Below the pieces are notes generated by a model. It was not told the DNA's origin, did not search any database, and saw only the letters and a list, made by a program, of their open reading frames with translations. The translations under genes were made by a program, and so were the position numbers. A DNA stretch of 26,428 nucleotides from Deltaproteobacteria bacterium (GTDB lineage Bacteria; JAEEML01): assembly GCA_016283195.1 (NCBI GenBank), contig JAEEML010000093.1, positions 1-26,428 on the forward strand, given 5' to 3'. Shown in pieces: positions 7,740-15,442 of this stretch. Within the stretch, counting starts at the first letter, position 1. The number at the start of each line of letters is the position of its first letter.

Positions 7740-8333
7740 ATGAAGAAAATATTTTTCCAATTGACATCCCTCTATGCCCTGCTTTTTTTATTTGCAGCTT
7801 GCGGCGGCGCCCCCAAAGCCGGCCCCAAGGCCAATACTGCTCCATCTTATAGTGAAAGTGTGGCTATTTTTTACCCGCTCGCCGTGGGTTACAAGTGGAC
7901 TTTTAAAGGCACTATGATTGGCATTGTAACCGAGCGCACAGTGCAAATTACCGGCCAGGAAGATGGCTATTACCTGGATAACAGCGGCGGCGCTTTTAAG
8001 ATAGATGCTTACGGCCTTTTGGATAAAAGCGGTCGCTATCTTCTGCGCGGCCCCTTGGCCAAAGGCACTACTTGGATGAGCGTCCCTAATGTTTCTACTG
8101 TGGAACGCTATGAAATTGTCAGCGAAGGCAAAGAGGTCTCCACCCCGGCCGGCCTCTTCCGCGGCTGCCTGGAAGTTAAAAGCACCAGCAAATTAAATAA
8201 CGGTGATATGTTAATAAATATCACCACTTTTGCTCCTAAAGTCGGCATTATTAAGATTCAGACTTTTGTGCAAAGCAAAACCAGTCGCCTGCCGCAAGTT
8301 GACCTCTCTCTTATTAATTACAGCACTTATTAA
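7740..8333 (+). CDS. Lipoprotein of unknown function
   Basis: 197 residues from the ATG at 7740, one base after the previous stop; GGAG at 7727-7730 gives a normal ribosome site. Residues 1-21 are a lipoprotein signal (MKKIFFQ, hydrophobic core, lipobox F-A-A-C), with C21 the lipidated residue. The mature part is predicted to be beta-rich ('FYPLAVGYKWTFKG', 'GSV/GL'-like turns, 'STPAGLFRGCLEVKSTS'). That pattern recalls small outer-membrane or periplasmic lipoproteins of the 'ypla vGnkWtY' type common in deltaproteobacteria and Bacteroidetes. No enzyme motif is visible. Position inside the tight operon suggests it serves the same envelope complex. Confidence 0.8.
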   Translation: MKKIFFQLTSLYALLFLFAACGGAPKAGPKANTAPSYSESVAIFYPLAVGYKWTFKGTMIGIVTERTVQITGQEDGYYLDNSGGAFKIDAYGLLDKSGRYLLRGPLAKGTTWMSVPNVSTVERYEIVSEGKEVSTPAGLFRGCLEVKSTSKLNNGDMLINITTFAPKVGIIKIQTFVQSKTSRLPQVDLSLINYSTY

Positions 8334-8360
8334 GTAAAGCGCCCAAAAGGAACGGTGGCT

Positions 8361-9680
8361 ATGATACCAGATCTCTTTACCATCATCGCTGTCTCTTTGA
8401 GCGGCACCATGATTGCCGCTTTTTTGGCAGCTCTGCCCATTGGCAGCTCTATCCACATTTGCGGGCTTTTAATGCTCATTTTGGCCAATATGTCGGCAGC
8501 CACCCTCATTTCCACCAATGCGGCCATTGCCTTAACCGTAGCTGTAGCCGTTGGCTACACCATGGGCAGCACCATTCCAGCGCTGGTCTTCCAGTGCACC
8601 GATGAAAGTTCTATTTATTTTCCGCCGCTCGGCAACCGCGTAGCCCAAGATGGCGAGCTGCATACGGCCGTTATGTACACCGGCCTGGGTTCTCTCGCCG
8701 CCATTGCCATTTTACTGATCACTGCGCCCTTTGCCGCTATTTTGCTGCCCTCTTTGCACTGGTTTTATGACGAATATCTCAACCTTATCCTCTCTCTCGT
8801 TCTGCTTTGCCTCATTCTTTCTTTAATTCAAGATAGTTTGCGCCAAAGCCACACCGGCCGGGGCAAAGATTCCGTGCGCCTTATTTCCGGCTTAATCACC
8901 ATTATTTTAAGCGGCATTACCGGCTTTATTATTTACCACCACCCCATGACCACCGTAAACACCGCCGATATGCAGTTCACTCCTCTGTTTCTGGGGCTAT
9001 GGGTTATTCCCTGGCTCATAAAAAATATCAATAATCGCCCGGCAGCTATTAAAAACCAGCCGAAAACGGTCAACTTTACCTTAAACCCGAAAAAAACTGT
9101 TTTTGCCATTTTAAGCGGTTCTTTTATGGGCCTTGCCACTCTTATCACTGCCATTTCCGCTCCCTGCGCCATGGCTATAGCCGGCTGGACACTCCTGCGC
9201 CGCGAGCGCCGCTTGCAATTAATCGGCCAGGCGGCAGCTCGCACCATGCTCATCGTGGGCGGCGCATTACTTATATTTGTGCCGGACAACCATTTACACC
9301 GCGGCCATTTCGGTTGGTTTTTTCAGCATGGGGCCACAGCTTTTTCGCCGGCTGATTTTACCATCGCTCTCTTTGCCATGCTACTCGCCGCCGCCGTAAC
9401 TTTTTATATGCTCTCACCAATGGCCACTATTGCCATTGCTTTTGTCCGTAGCTTTCCGCGCTACCTGATTCCGGCTATTTCCGTTATTCTCATAATCATC
9501 TCCGTCAGCTTTGTTTTTGGCCTTAAAGGTCTCTTAATTTTAGTCATCGGGTCAGCTATAGGCGGCTTTGCTCTCTCTTTCGGCGCTAGGCGCACCAGCT
9601 GTCTGGGGGCGGTGCTCATTCCCCCGTTTTTGGATTTCATCGGTCTTGGCGAAGCATTGGCCCAAGCTCTGGGCATTTAA
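8361..9680 (+). CDS. TctA-like polytopic membrane protein
   Basis: 439 residues from the ATG at 8361, with AAGGA at 8347-8351 nine bases upstream; the GTG at 8355 is too close to that site. About ten or more hydrophobic segments span the whole length. The segment 'GYTMGSTIPALVFQCTDE', followed by 'LGNRVAQDGELHTAVMYTGLGSL', resembles the conserved region of the TctA/DUF112 family, in particular the archaeal-type COG1784 branch that occurs without TctB and TctC. Classical TctA is the large permease subunit of tripartite tricarboxylate transporters; the substrate here is unknown. No periplasmic binding protein or small subunit is encoded nearby. It sits between a lipoprotein gene and a GldA-like ATPase gene, 27 and 15 bp away, so it is probably co-expressed with the envelope module. 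Confidence 0.65.
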   Translation: MIPDLFTIIAVSLSGTMIAAFLAALPIGSSIHICGLLMLILANMSAATLISTNAAIALTVAVAVGYTMGSTIPALVFQCTDESSIYFPPLGNRVAQDGELHTAVMYTGLGSLAAIAILLITAPFAAILLPSLHWFYDEYLNLILSLVLLCLILSLIQDSLRQSHTGRGKDSVRLISGLITIILSGITGFIIYHHPMTTVNTADMQFTPLFLGLWVIPWLIKNINNRPAAIKNQPKTVNFTLNPKKTVFAILSGSFMGLATLITAISAPCAMAIAGWTLLRRERRLQLIGQAAARTMLIVGGALLIFVPDNHLHRGHFGWFFQHGATAFSPADFTIALFAMLLAAAVTFYMLSPMATIAIAFVRSFPRYLIPAISVILIIISVSFVFGLKGLLILVIGSAIGGFALSFGARRTSCLGAVLIPPFLDFIGLGEALAQALGI

Positions 9681-9695
9681 ACAAATGGAGGACTT

Positions 9696-10643
9696 ATGCT
9701 TAAAGTCCGCAATATAACCAAACAATATGGCAATTTCACTGCTTTAAAAGATGTCTCTTTTGAGATAAAGCCGGGCGAAATTATCGGCCTTTTAGGCCCT
9801 AACGGCGCCGGCAAAACCACGCTCATTAAAATTCTCACCGGCTATTTTGAGCCCTCTGCCGGCAGCCTTGAAATAGGCGGATACGATGCACTAAAAGCGC
9901 GAGAAAAAATTAATAATCTCATTGGTTATTTACCGGAAAACGCCCCGCTTTACGGCGAGCTGAATGTCCAGGAGAGCCTGGTTTTAGCCGCCAAGATACA
10001 TGGCCTCTTTGGCGCTCATTTAAAAGAACGCCTAACCTATGTGGTAGAAAAAACCGCTCTTTGGGAGATGTTAACCAGGCCGGTGGGTCAGCTTTCCAAA
10101 GGTTACCGCCAGCGCGTGGGCCTGGCCGCCGCCATCATTGCCGAACCCCGTTTTTTGATTCTCGATGAACCGACAAACGGCCTCGACCCCACACAAATAA
10201 GCACCCTATTGCATTTTATTAAAGAACTGGCCGAAAATTGCACCGTATTATTATCAACCCACATTCTTCAACAAGTGGAAGAAGTTGCCGAGAGAGCTCT
10301 AATTTTAATGGGCGGCGAATTAAAGGCTGATTTAAGCCTCTACGACCTAGCCCAAGAAAATACTTTTAATATGTTGCTGGATAGCGCCTCTTTTTCGGCC
10401 GACGATTTGCAAAAATGCAAAAACATTCTTGAAAACATTAAAGAATTTAGTGTCACTTTTTCTGAAACTGCCGCCGATGGGGGCTGGCATATTCGCGCTG
10501 CTGCCCCAGCCGATTGCCCCCTTGGCGAAAAACTCTACAACCTGGCCAGGCAAAATGATTGGCCATTAAGAGAACTCTACCGCGAGCGCCCTTCGCTGGA
10601 AGCGGTTTTTCGGGAAAAACTCATCGGCCGGAGCGCTTTATGA
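9696..10643 (+). CDS. ABC-2 type ATP-binding protein, GldA-like
   Basis: 315 residues with a full ABC ATPase domain: Walker A GPNGAGKTT (34-42), signature LSKGYRQ (133-139), Walker B 'FLILDEPTNGLDP' with D157 and E158, and H-loop H189. The C-terminal 100 residues are the variable extension found in ABC-2 exporters. It matches the GldA/CcmA-NatA class and drives the membrane protein encoded directly downstream, whose ATG overlaps this gene's stop (ATGA at 10640-10643). GGAGG precedes the ATG. In Flavobacterium, GldA with GldF and GldG is an ABC transporter associated with gliding; homologues are widespread in non-gliding bacteria, so motility is not proven. Confidence 0.9.
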   Translation: MLKVRNITKQYGNFTALKDVSFEIKPGEIIGLLGPNGAGKTTLIKILTGYFEPSAGSLEIGGYDALKAREKINNLIGYLPENAPLYGELNVQESLVLAAKIHGLFGAHLKERLTYVVEKTALWEMLTRPVGQLSKGYRQRVGLAAAIIAEPRFLILDEPTNGLDPTQISTLLHFIKELAENCTVLLSTHILQQVEEVAERALILMGGELKADLSLYDLAQENTFNMLLDSASFSADDLQKCKNILENIKEFSVTFSETAADGGWHIRAAAPADCPLGEKLYNLARQNDWPLRELYRERPSLEAVFREKLIGRSAL

Positions 10644-13462
10644 AAAAGACCTTAATAATTGCCAAAAAAGAATTTCTAAACATTTTATATTCCCCGAGCG
10701 CTATACTTTTCCTTTTACTCTTTTTGCTTATTAACCTGTTTTCCTTCTTCTATGTGGAAAATTTCTTTGGCCGCGGCGTGGCCGATATGCGCCCGTTTTT
10801 CAACCAAATGCCCGTTTTACTGCTCTTTTTGGCGGCCGCTTTTACTATGCGCCTTTGGGCCGGAGAGCGCGAGAGCGGCACTATTGAATTACTATTGACG
10901 CTGCCTGTTTCCGCCTTAGAGGTCGTCATTGGCAAATTCCTGGCCGGCCTGGCCCTGGTTAGCATAGCCATTTTGGCCACCTTGCCACTGCCGCTGATGG
11001 TCGCCGCCCTTGGCCCACTTGATACCGGGCCGCTTGTTAGCGGTTACCTGGGCACTTTACTCCTGGCTTCTTTTTATCTCTCTCTCGGCCTTTTGGTCTC
11101 CGGAATTTGCCGCAATCAACTGCCGGCTCTTCTTTTAACTTGCACTTTGGGCGGCTTTTTTTGGCTTCTTGGCGAGCTGCCTCATTATTTTTCCTTGCCG
11201 CCGGCTTTAGATGCCTTCTGCCTGGCCATAGGCAGCGGCAGCCGCCTCGCCAATATGAAAAAAGGGCTCATCGATCTGCGCGATATTATTTACTATCTTT
11301 CTTTTACAGCCCTCTTTTTAAGCCTTAATGTTTTTTCCATCCAAAAAAGCGCTTGGAGTTATAAAAAAGCGCTTCTGAGCCATCGCCGTAAAGTCATAAC
11401 AATGGCCCTTATCATCCTCAATATCATAGCTATAAATATTCTCTTTTACCCCATAAAAAGCCTAAGGGCCGATATAACGGAATGGCGGGAATATTCCCTC
11501 TCTTTAGGCACCAAAAAACTCCTCGAAAGAGCCGAAGAGCCGCTCTTAATTCGCGGTTATTTTTCCCAAAAAACCCACCCGCTCTTGGAGCCGCTTTTAC
11601 CGCAAATAGAGGATTTCCTTGATGAATTTAAACTAATCAATCAGGATTTCGTGCAAGTTGAATTTATAGACCCGGCGCAAAATCCGCAGGCAGAAGAAGA
11701 AGCGCAAAATGTCTATGGTATTCGCAGCCTGCCCTTCCGCTTTGCCTCGCGTTACAGCGATTCGCTGGTAAGCGCCTATTTTCATATACTAATTCGCTAC
11801 GGCGATGCTTATGAAGTGCTCGATTTCAATCAATTGGTGCAAGTGGAGCAGAGCTTGCAAAACGGCACCCAAATAGGTCTGCATAATTTGGAATACCAAA
11901 TTGCCGGAGCCATCAAAAAGAGTATCAAGAGTTTTAACAGCCTGGAAAATATCTGCCAAAAGCTCTCTGATTCCGTCTCCTTAATATTACTGAGCTCACC
12001 GGAAACACTGCCCGCCGAACTGGCGCCAATTCTCACTATCAGCCAAAAAGTGGCCGGCGAATTAGTTGAGCGCTGCGGCGGCACAGTCACCTTTTCGGAG
12101 GTTAATCCTTACGACAAAGATAGCGGCATCACTCCGCAGGCTCTTTATGATAATTACAATTTGCGCCCGCTGCGTCTGGGAGATAACCAGCCATTTTTCT
12201 TCCATTTTTTAATAACAGGTGCCAACTGGCACGAAGTTTTGACGCTCAGTGATTTTCAGCAAATGAATGCTCTAAAGCGCGAAATTACCAATGTTTTAAA
12301 GAAAAAAACTCCGGCCTTTCTGCGCCACATTGCCATTATTAAAAATATGCGCTCCGGACAACAGGCGGGAGCTAAAAATTATAACGCCATTCTTAATAAA
12401 TTGGCCAAAAGCTATGCTGTAGAGCTGATTCCGCCGCCTAAATTGAAGGTGCCCTTAAATATTGATGTCGTCATCTGGCCGGAGCCGGAAGAGGTAACGG
12501 CGGAAACAGCGCTCGCCCTTGATCAATTCTTAATGCGCGGCGGCACGCTCATCATGAGCGGCGGCAATTACCATTTTAGCCCGGAACTTAACGGCGGCTT
12601 AACTGTGCAAAAGCGCCTCTTTCCGCTGGCCGGGCAACTGGCCCATTATGGCGTTGCCTCGGCCGACAGCGTGGTTCTTGATGTGCAAAATTCCTCTTTC
12701 CCGGTGCCCACCGTGCGCAAGGTCGGCGACTTAGAACTAAACGAAATGCAACTGGCACCTTATCCGCCATTTGTTTTGGTGAGAGGTAGCGGTTTAAGCC
12801 GTGAAAACCCGGCCACCGCCGCGCTCAATATCGCCGTTATGCCTTGGAGCAGCCCCATCGGTTGCCAAAAAAGTGTAGCCGGCGCCGCCACAAGCTGCCA
12901 AGTGCTTTTAAAAAGCTCGCCGCAAAGCTGGGAAGATGCCGACTTTAATGCCAATCCCAATTTTGCCGCCTTCCCGGAACTGGGCTTTGGCCCAAAAGAT
13001 TATCCGCCGCAGGAACTCCCACTGGCTATTATGATAACCGGCCGTTTTTCCAGCTATTTTACGCCTGAGCGCTTAAAGGAAAAACAAATGGAAAACCTGC
13101 CATTTCCCATAATTTCCAAGGCCTCTCAGGAAGGCAAGCTAATTATTTTCGGCTCCAGCGCCTTTTTTGACGACCTGGTACTGGCCATCATCAAAGAGAC
13201 CGGCGGCGCCTATCTCGCCAATTTACAGCTATTGCAGAATCTGGTGGACCTGGCTTTGGAAGATCCGGAACTTTTGGCTATTGGCAGCCACGAGCGCTTT
13301 GCCCGCCTCCTTATGCCCATGGAGCGCAAAGACAAAATACGCTGCGAGTTTATGCAATTTCTCTGGGCTTTTGTCATTGCCTTTACCCTCTTTGCCTGGC
13401 TGAAAAACCGCCACAAAAAGCAAAAGCCGTTCATCACCAGGCCGGAGGCCAAAAATGCGTAA
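10640..13462 (+). CDS. GldF-GldG fusion: ABC-2 permease joined to gliding-auxiliary domain
   Basis: 940 residues from the ATG at 10640, which overlaps the GldA-like stop by 4 bases and follows GGAG at 10629-10632. Residues 1-240 are an ABC-2 permease of about six membrane spans (MKKTLIIAKKEFLNILYSP; the 'AGERESGTIELLLTLPVS' cytoplasmic motif), equivalent to GldF. A further membrane span near 253-273 begins a GldG-type part (COG3225): a large periplasmic region with 'PLLIRGYFSQ', 'FIDPAQNP', 'YHILIRYGDAYEVLDF', 'LEYQIAGAIKK', and the domain that resembles IFT52, then a last membrane span at about 905-925 ('FMQFLWAFVIAFTLFAWLK'). In Bacteroidetes gldF and gldG are separate adjacent genes; here they are one reading frame with no frameshift. 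Forms the transporter with the upstream ATPase. Substrate unknown. Confidence 0.85.
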   Translation: MKKTLIIAKKEFLNILYSPSAILFLLLFLLINLFSFFYVENFFGRGVADMRPFFNQMPVLLLFLAAAFTMRLWAGERESGTIELLLTLPVSALEVVIGKFLAGLALVSIAILATLPLPLMVAALGPLDTGPLVSGYLGTLLLASFYLSLGLLVSGICRNQLPALLLTCTLGGFFWLLGELPHYFSLPPALDAFCLAIGSGSRLANMKKGLIDLRDIIYYLSFTALFLSLNVFSIQKSAWSYKKALLSHRRKVITMALIILNIIAINILFYPIKSLRADITEWREYSLSLGTKKLLERAEEPLLIRGYFSQKTHPLLEPLLPQIEDFLDEFKLINQDFVQVEFIDPAQNPQAEEEAQNVYGIRSLPFRFASRYSDSLVSAYFHILIRYGDAYEVLDFNQLVQVEQSLQNGTQIGLHNLEYQIAGAIKKSIKSFNSLENICQKLSDSVSLILLSSPETLPAELAPILTISQKVAGELVERCGGTVTFSEVNPYDKDSGITPQALYDNYNLRPLRLGDNQPFFFHFLITGANWHEVLTLSDFQQMNALKREITNVLKKKTPAFLRHIAIIKNMRSGQQAGAKNYNAILNKLAKSYAVELIPPPKLKVPLNIDVVIWPEPEEVTAETALALDQFLMRGGTLIMSGGNYHFSPELNGGLTVQKRLFPLAGQLAHYGVASADSVVLDVQNSSFPVPTVRKVGDLELNEMQLAPYPPFVLVRGSGLSRENPATAALNIAVMPWSSPIGCQKSVAGAATSCQVLLKSSPQSWEDADFNANPNFAAFPELGFGPKDYPPQELPLAIMITGRFSSYFTPERLKEKQMENLPFPIISKASQEGKLIIFGSSAFFDDLVLAIIKETGGAYLANLQLLQNLVDLALEDPELLAIGSHERFARLLMPMERKDKIRCEFMQFLWAFVIAFTLFAWLKNRHKKQKPFITRPEAKNA

Positions 13463-14426
13463 TTTTACCAAAACACACATTATTTTGCTTTCAGCTCTAA
13501 TAATACAGCTCGCAGCCATAGCCGTTATTTATGGCAATGGCCATGAAAAGAAGCCCAATGCGGCAGAGAATTATTTAAAAACACTTTCTAAATGGTCTTA
13601 TGACCGGCTGACACAAGTTTCAGTTAGTGATGAGCGCGGTAAAACCATCATCCTCACCAAAAATGATGCCGGCACCTGGGGGCTGCCCATTTGGGCCGAT
13701 TACCCGCTTAATATGGATTTTTTCAGCAAAAATATCGAAACTCTATTAAATATGAATTCGCCCTATCTGGTGAGCCGTCAAAAAGAGCAGGAATATGAGC
13801 GCGAAGTGGCGGAAAACCATTTTCGGCGGCGCATTCAGCTCGTAAGTAAGGAGCGCGAATTAAATATTTATATCGGCAATGCCGGAAGCAGCTCCTATAC
13901 CCATGTGCGCCTGGATGGTTCTCCGGAAATCTGGGGCGTTTTCGGCCTCAGCGAATGGCAATTTCCTACCGATCCCTGGGAATGGGCCGCCCATGAATAT
14001 GTAAATATTGCTCCGGAAAAACTCACATATATAGCTTTGGACGGCACCAGTTTGGAGTGGGCAGTCAGCAAAACGGAAAACGGCACCTGGAATTGGCCGG
14101 GGCGCCTGGCAGTGATCAAAGCTCCGCCGAATCAGCAGGCAGTAGAGCAAATTATTAATGATCTCGCGAGCATAGAAATGAGCACTCCCTTGGGGCCCAT
14201 AACCACTGCCGACAATAAGGAGCGCTTAAATGATGCAGAGCTCATCACCATAACTCTTAGAGCCGGCGAAGGCACCACCCTATTTTTGTGGCCTAATAAA
14301 GGCGATAAAAGCGGCGAGAGCAGCCTCCTTTACAGGCAGGGAGCCAGCCACCTGGTGGCTATCGACAACTGGCAGATAAAGGCACTACTAGAGCTGATAG
14401 AAAAGGAGCGCGGGCAGCGGGATTAG
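13455..14426 (+). CDS. DUF4340-type membrane-anchored protein
   Basis: 323 residues. It overlaps the fusion gene by 8 bases and is preceded by GGAGG in that gene's end, so translation is coupled. An N-terminal membrane anchor or uncleaved signal occupies residues about 8-27, and the rest is periplasmic. The pattern 'VSVSDERGKTIILTKNDAGTWGLP', repeated later as 'EWAVSKTENGTWNWPG', is the duplicated beta-sheet unit of DUF4340 proteins. These are typically encoded right after GldG-like ABC auxiliary proteins, as here, and presumably belong to the same complex. It is the last gene of the nine-gene run. Biochemical role unknown. Confidence 0.82.
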   Translation: MRNFTKTHIILLSALIIQLAAIAVIYGNGHEKKPNAAENYLKTLSKWSYDRLTQVSVSDERGKTIILTKNDAGTWGLPIWADYPLNMDFFSKNIETLLNMNSPYLVSRQKEQEYEREVAENHFRRRIQLVSKERELNIYIGNAGSSSYTHVRLDGSPEIWGVFGLSEWQFPTDPWEWAAHEYVNIAPEKLTYIALDGTSLEWAVSKTENGTWNWPGRLAVIKAPPNQQAVEQIINDLASIEMSTPLGPITTADNKERLNDAELITITLRAGEGTTLFLWPNKGDKSGESSLLYRQGASHLVAIDNWQIKALLELIEKERGQRD

Positions 14427-14440
14427 CTTTTCTTGCCTCT
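14414..14440. repeat. 27-bp short repeat, copy A
   Basis: This stretch matches 16571-16597 in the same orientation at 26 of 27 bases. Here it covers the end and stop of the DUF4340 gene; the other copy covers the end of the ROK kinase gene, on the opposite coding strand. The following gap, 14441-14602, is GC-rich in part and contains no gene that I can support. Confidence 0.5.
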
Positions 14441-14602
14441 GCTATCGTTTGCTCTGGCTCGGTCACCAAGTGTTTTGTTTTTTCAGCGTTGGCCATCTCA
14501 GCTTGCGGCGCCCCCCGCCCCAGCATCACTTTCTTCTTGCCTCCATCCGCCAAAGCTGCTAGAAGCTGCCCCATAACTTAAAAAAGCCACTAGGAGATTA
14601 TC

Positions 14603-15248
14603 ATGGCTAATGAAGAACCTTATTCACAAGAAGAAATAATCCATTTAACCCCAGAGCAGCGTGCCACCATCACCGTCACCAACGACTATGTTTTCCGCTG
14701 CCTGACCTCACCTCCTAAGTTATTGAATTTTTAGCTAAATCGCCCCTCCCCACAGTGGGGATGGGCCAATCTTCATGAATTTACAAATATTTTGTGGGGT
14801 GAGGTCGGAAATAGAGAGCAAAAAAGTTTTAACAGATGACCTGGGTTTCCATTTTCTGGAGCTCACAAAGCTTAAAGATTGTGCTACTATTGATGGTGAG
14901 CTACGCGAGTGGCTCAATTTCTTCCGGCATGGGCACGAGGAGGATTATATGGTTAGCGGAGCTTATCAGGCGGTAGCCGATGCCAATAGCTGGTTTGAGA
15001 ATTTTAAAGCCAATGACTATATGAGCAGCAAAGCCTTTCAAAGAGCCAAGCACCTGCGCGATGAGGCCGCTATTCGCAAAGCCGGCTGAGAAGATGGCCG
15101 GGAAGAAGGCCTAACAGAAGGTAGGGCAGAAGGTAGGGCAGAAGCAATGCTTGAGCTTGTAAAAAGTAAACTGCTTTCCGCCCCCGAAGCGGCGAGGCGT
15201 CTTGGCATCTCTGAGGCAGAGTTCAATAAACTCCTAGTGCGCTCATAA
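14603..15248 (+). pseudogene. Broken Rpn/PD-(D/E)XK nuclease-family gene
   Basis: An ATG at 14603 (AGGAG upstream) starts an N-terminus 'ERATITVTNDYVFR'-like in character (TPEQRATITVTNDYVFRC), typical of the Rpn/TIGR01784 family of PD-(D/E)XK nucleases linked to transposases and recombination-promoting Rpn proteins. After residue 34 the frame enters a 103-bp inverted-repeat element and stops at 14732-14734. Family sequence resumes after 14806 with 'VLTDDLGFHFLELTKL' and continues to a TGA at 15087-15089. Beyond that stop, in the same frame, lies the usual C-terminal tail (EDGREEGLTEGRAEGRAEAM, then 'LLSAPEAARRLGISEAEF') to 15248. The central roughly 100 or more residues carrying the catalytic D/ExK motif are missing. 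So the gene has lost its core, gained an insertion and acquired a nonsense codon; no active nuclease is expected. Confidence 0.8.
14704..14806 (+). mobile_element. MITE-like inverted-repeat element, copy 1
   Basis: 103 bp bounded by perfect 9-bp terminal inverted repeats, GACCTCACC (14704-14712) and GGTGAGGTC (14798-14806), with an internal GC-rich hairpin around 14740-14765. Its left half is clearly related to copies at 16354 and 26100 (shared start GACCTC, TAA-TT-A region, then AAATCGCCCCT). It interrupts the nuclease pseudogene. No target-site duplication is visible and it has no coding capacity. Confidence 0.65.
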
Positions 15249-15442
15249 TAAATTTAACCACATTTTCATCTTGCGCTCCCTTCCCCGCCATGCTATCCCT
15301 CCCCTTGTTTTTGTTTGGCTTTTAAGAGTAGATACATGAAGTTCAGTTCATTCGCTTTATTTAAGCTTCGCACTTATTCAACAAATCATCAATACATAAT
15401 TTGCAATTTTCTTAATTATTTTGCTAATATAGGAGGTTTATC

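Noticed and set aside
14359-14574. Minus-strand 71-codon frame after the DUF4340 gene
   Set aside because: No ribosome site and no recognisable motif; it overlaps the end of a well-supported gene. Its similarity to the ROK gene end is limited to the 27-bp repeat.
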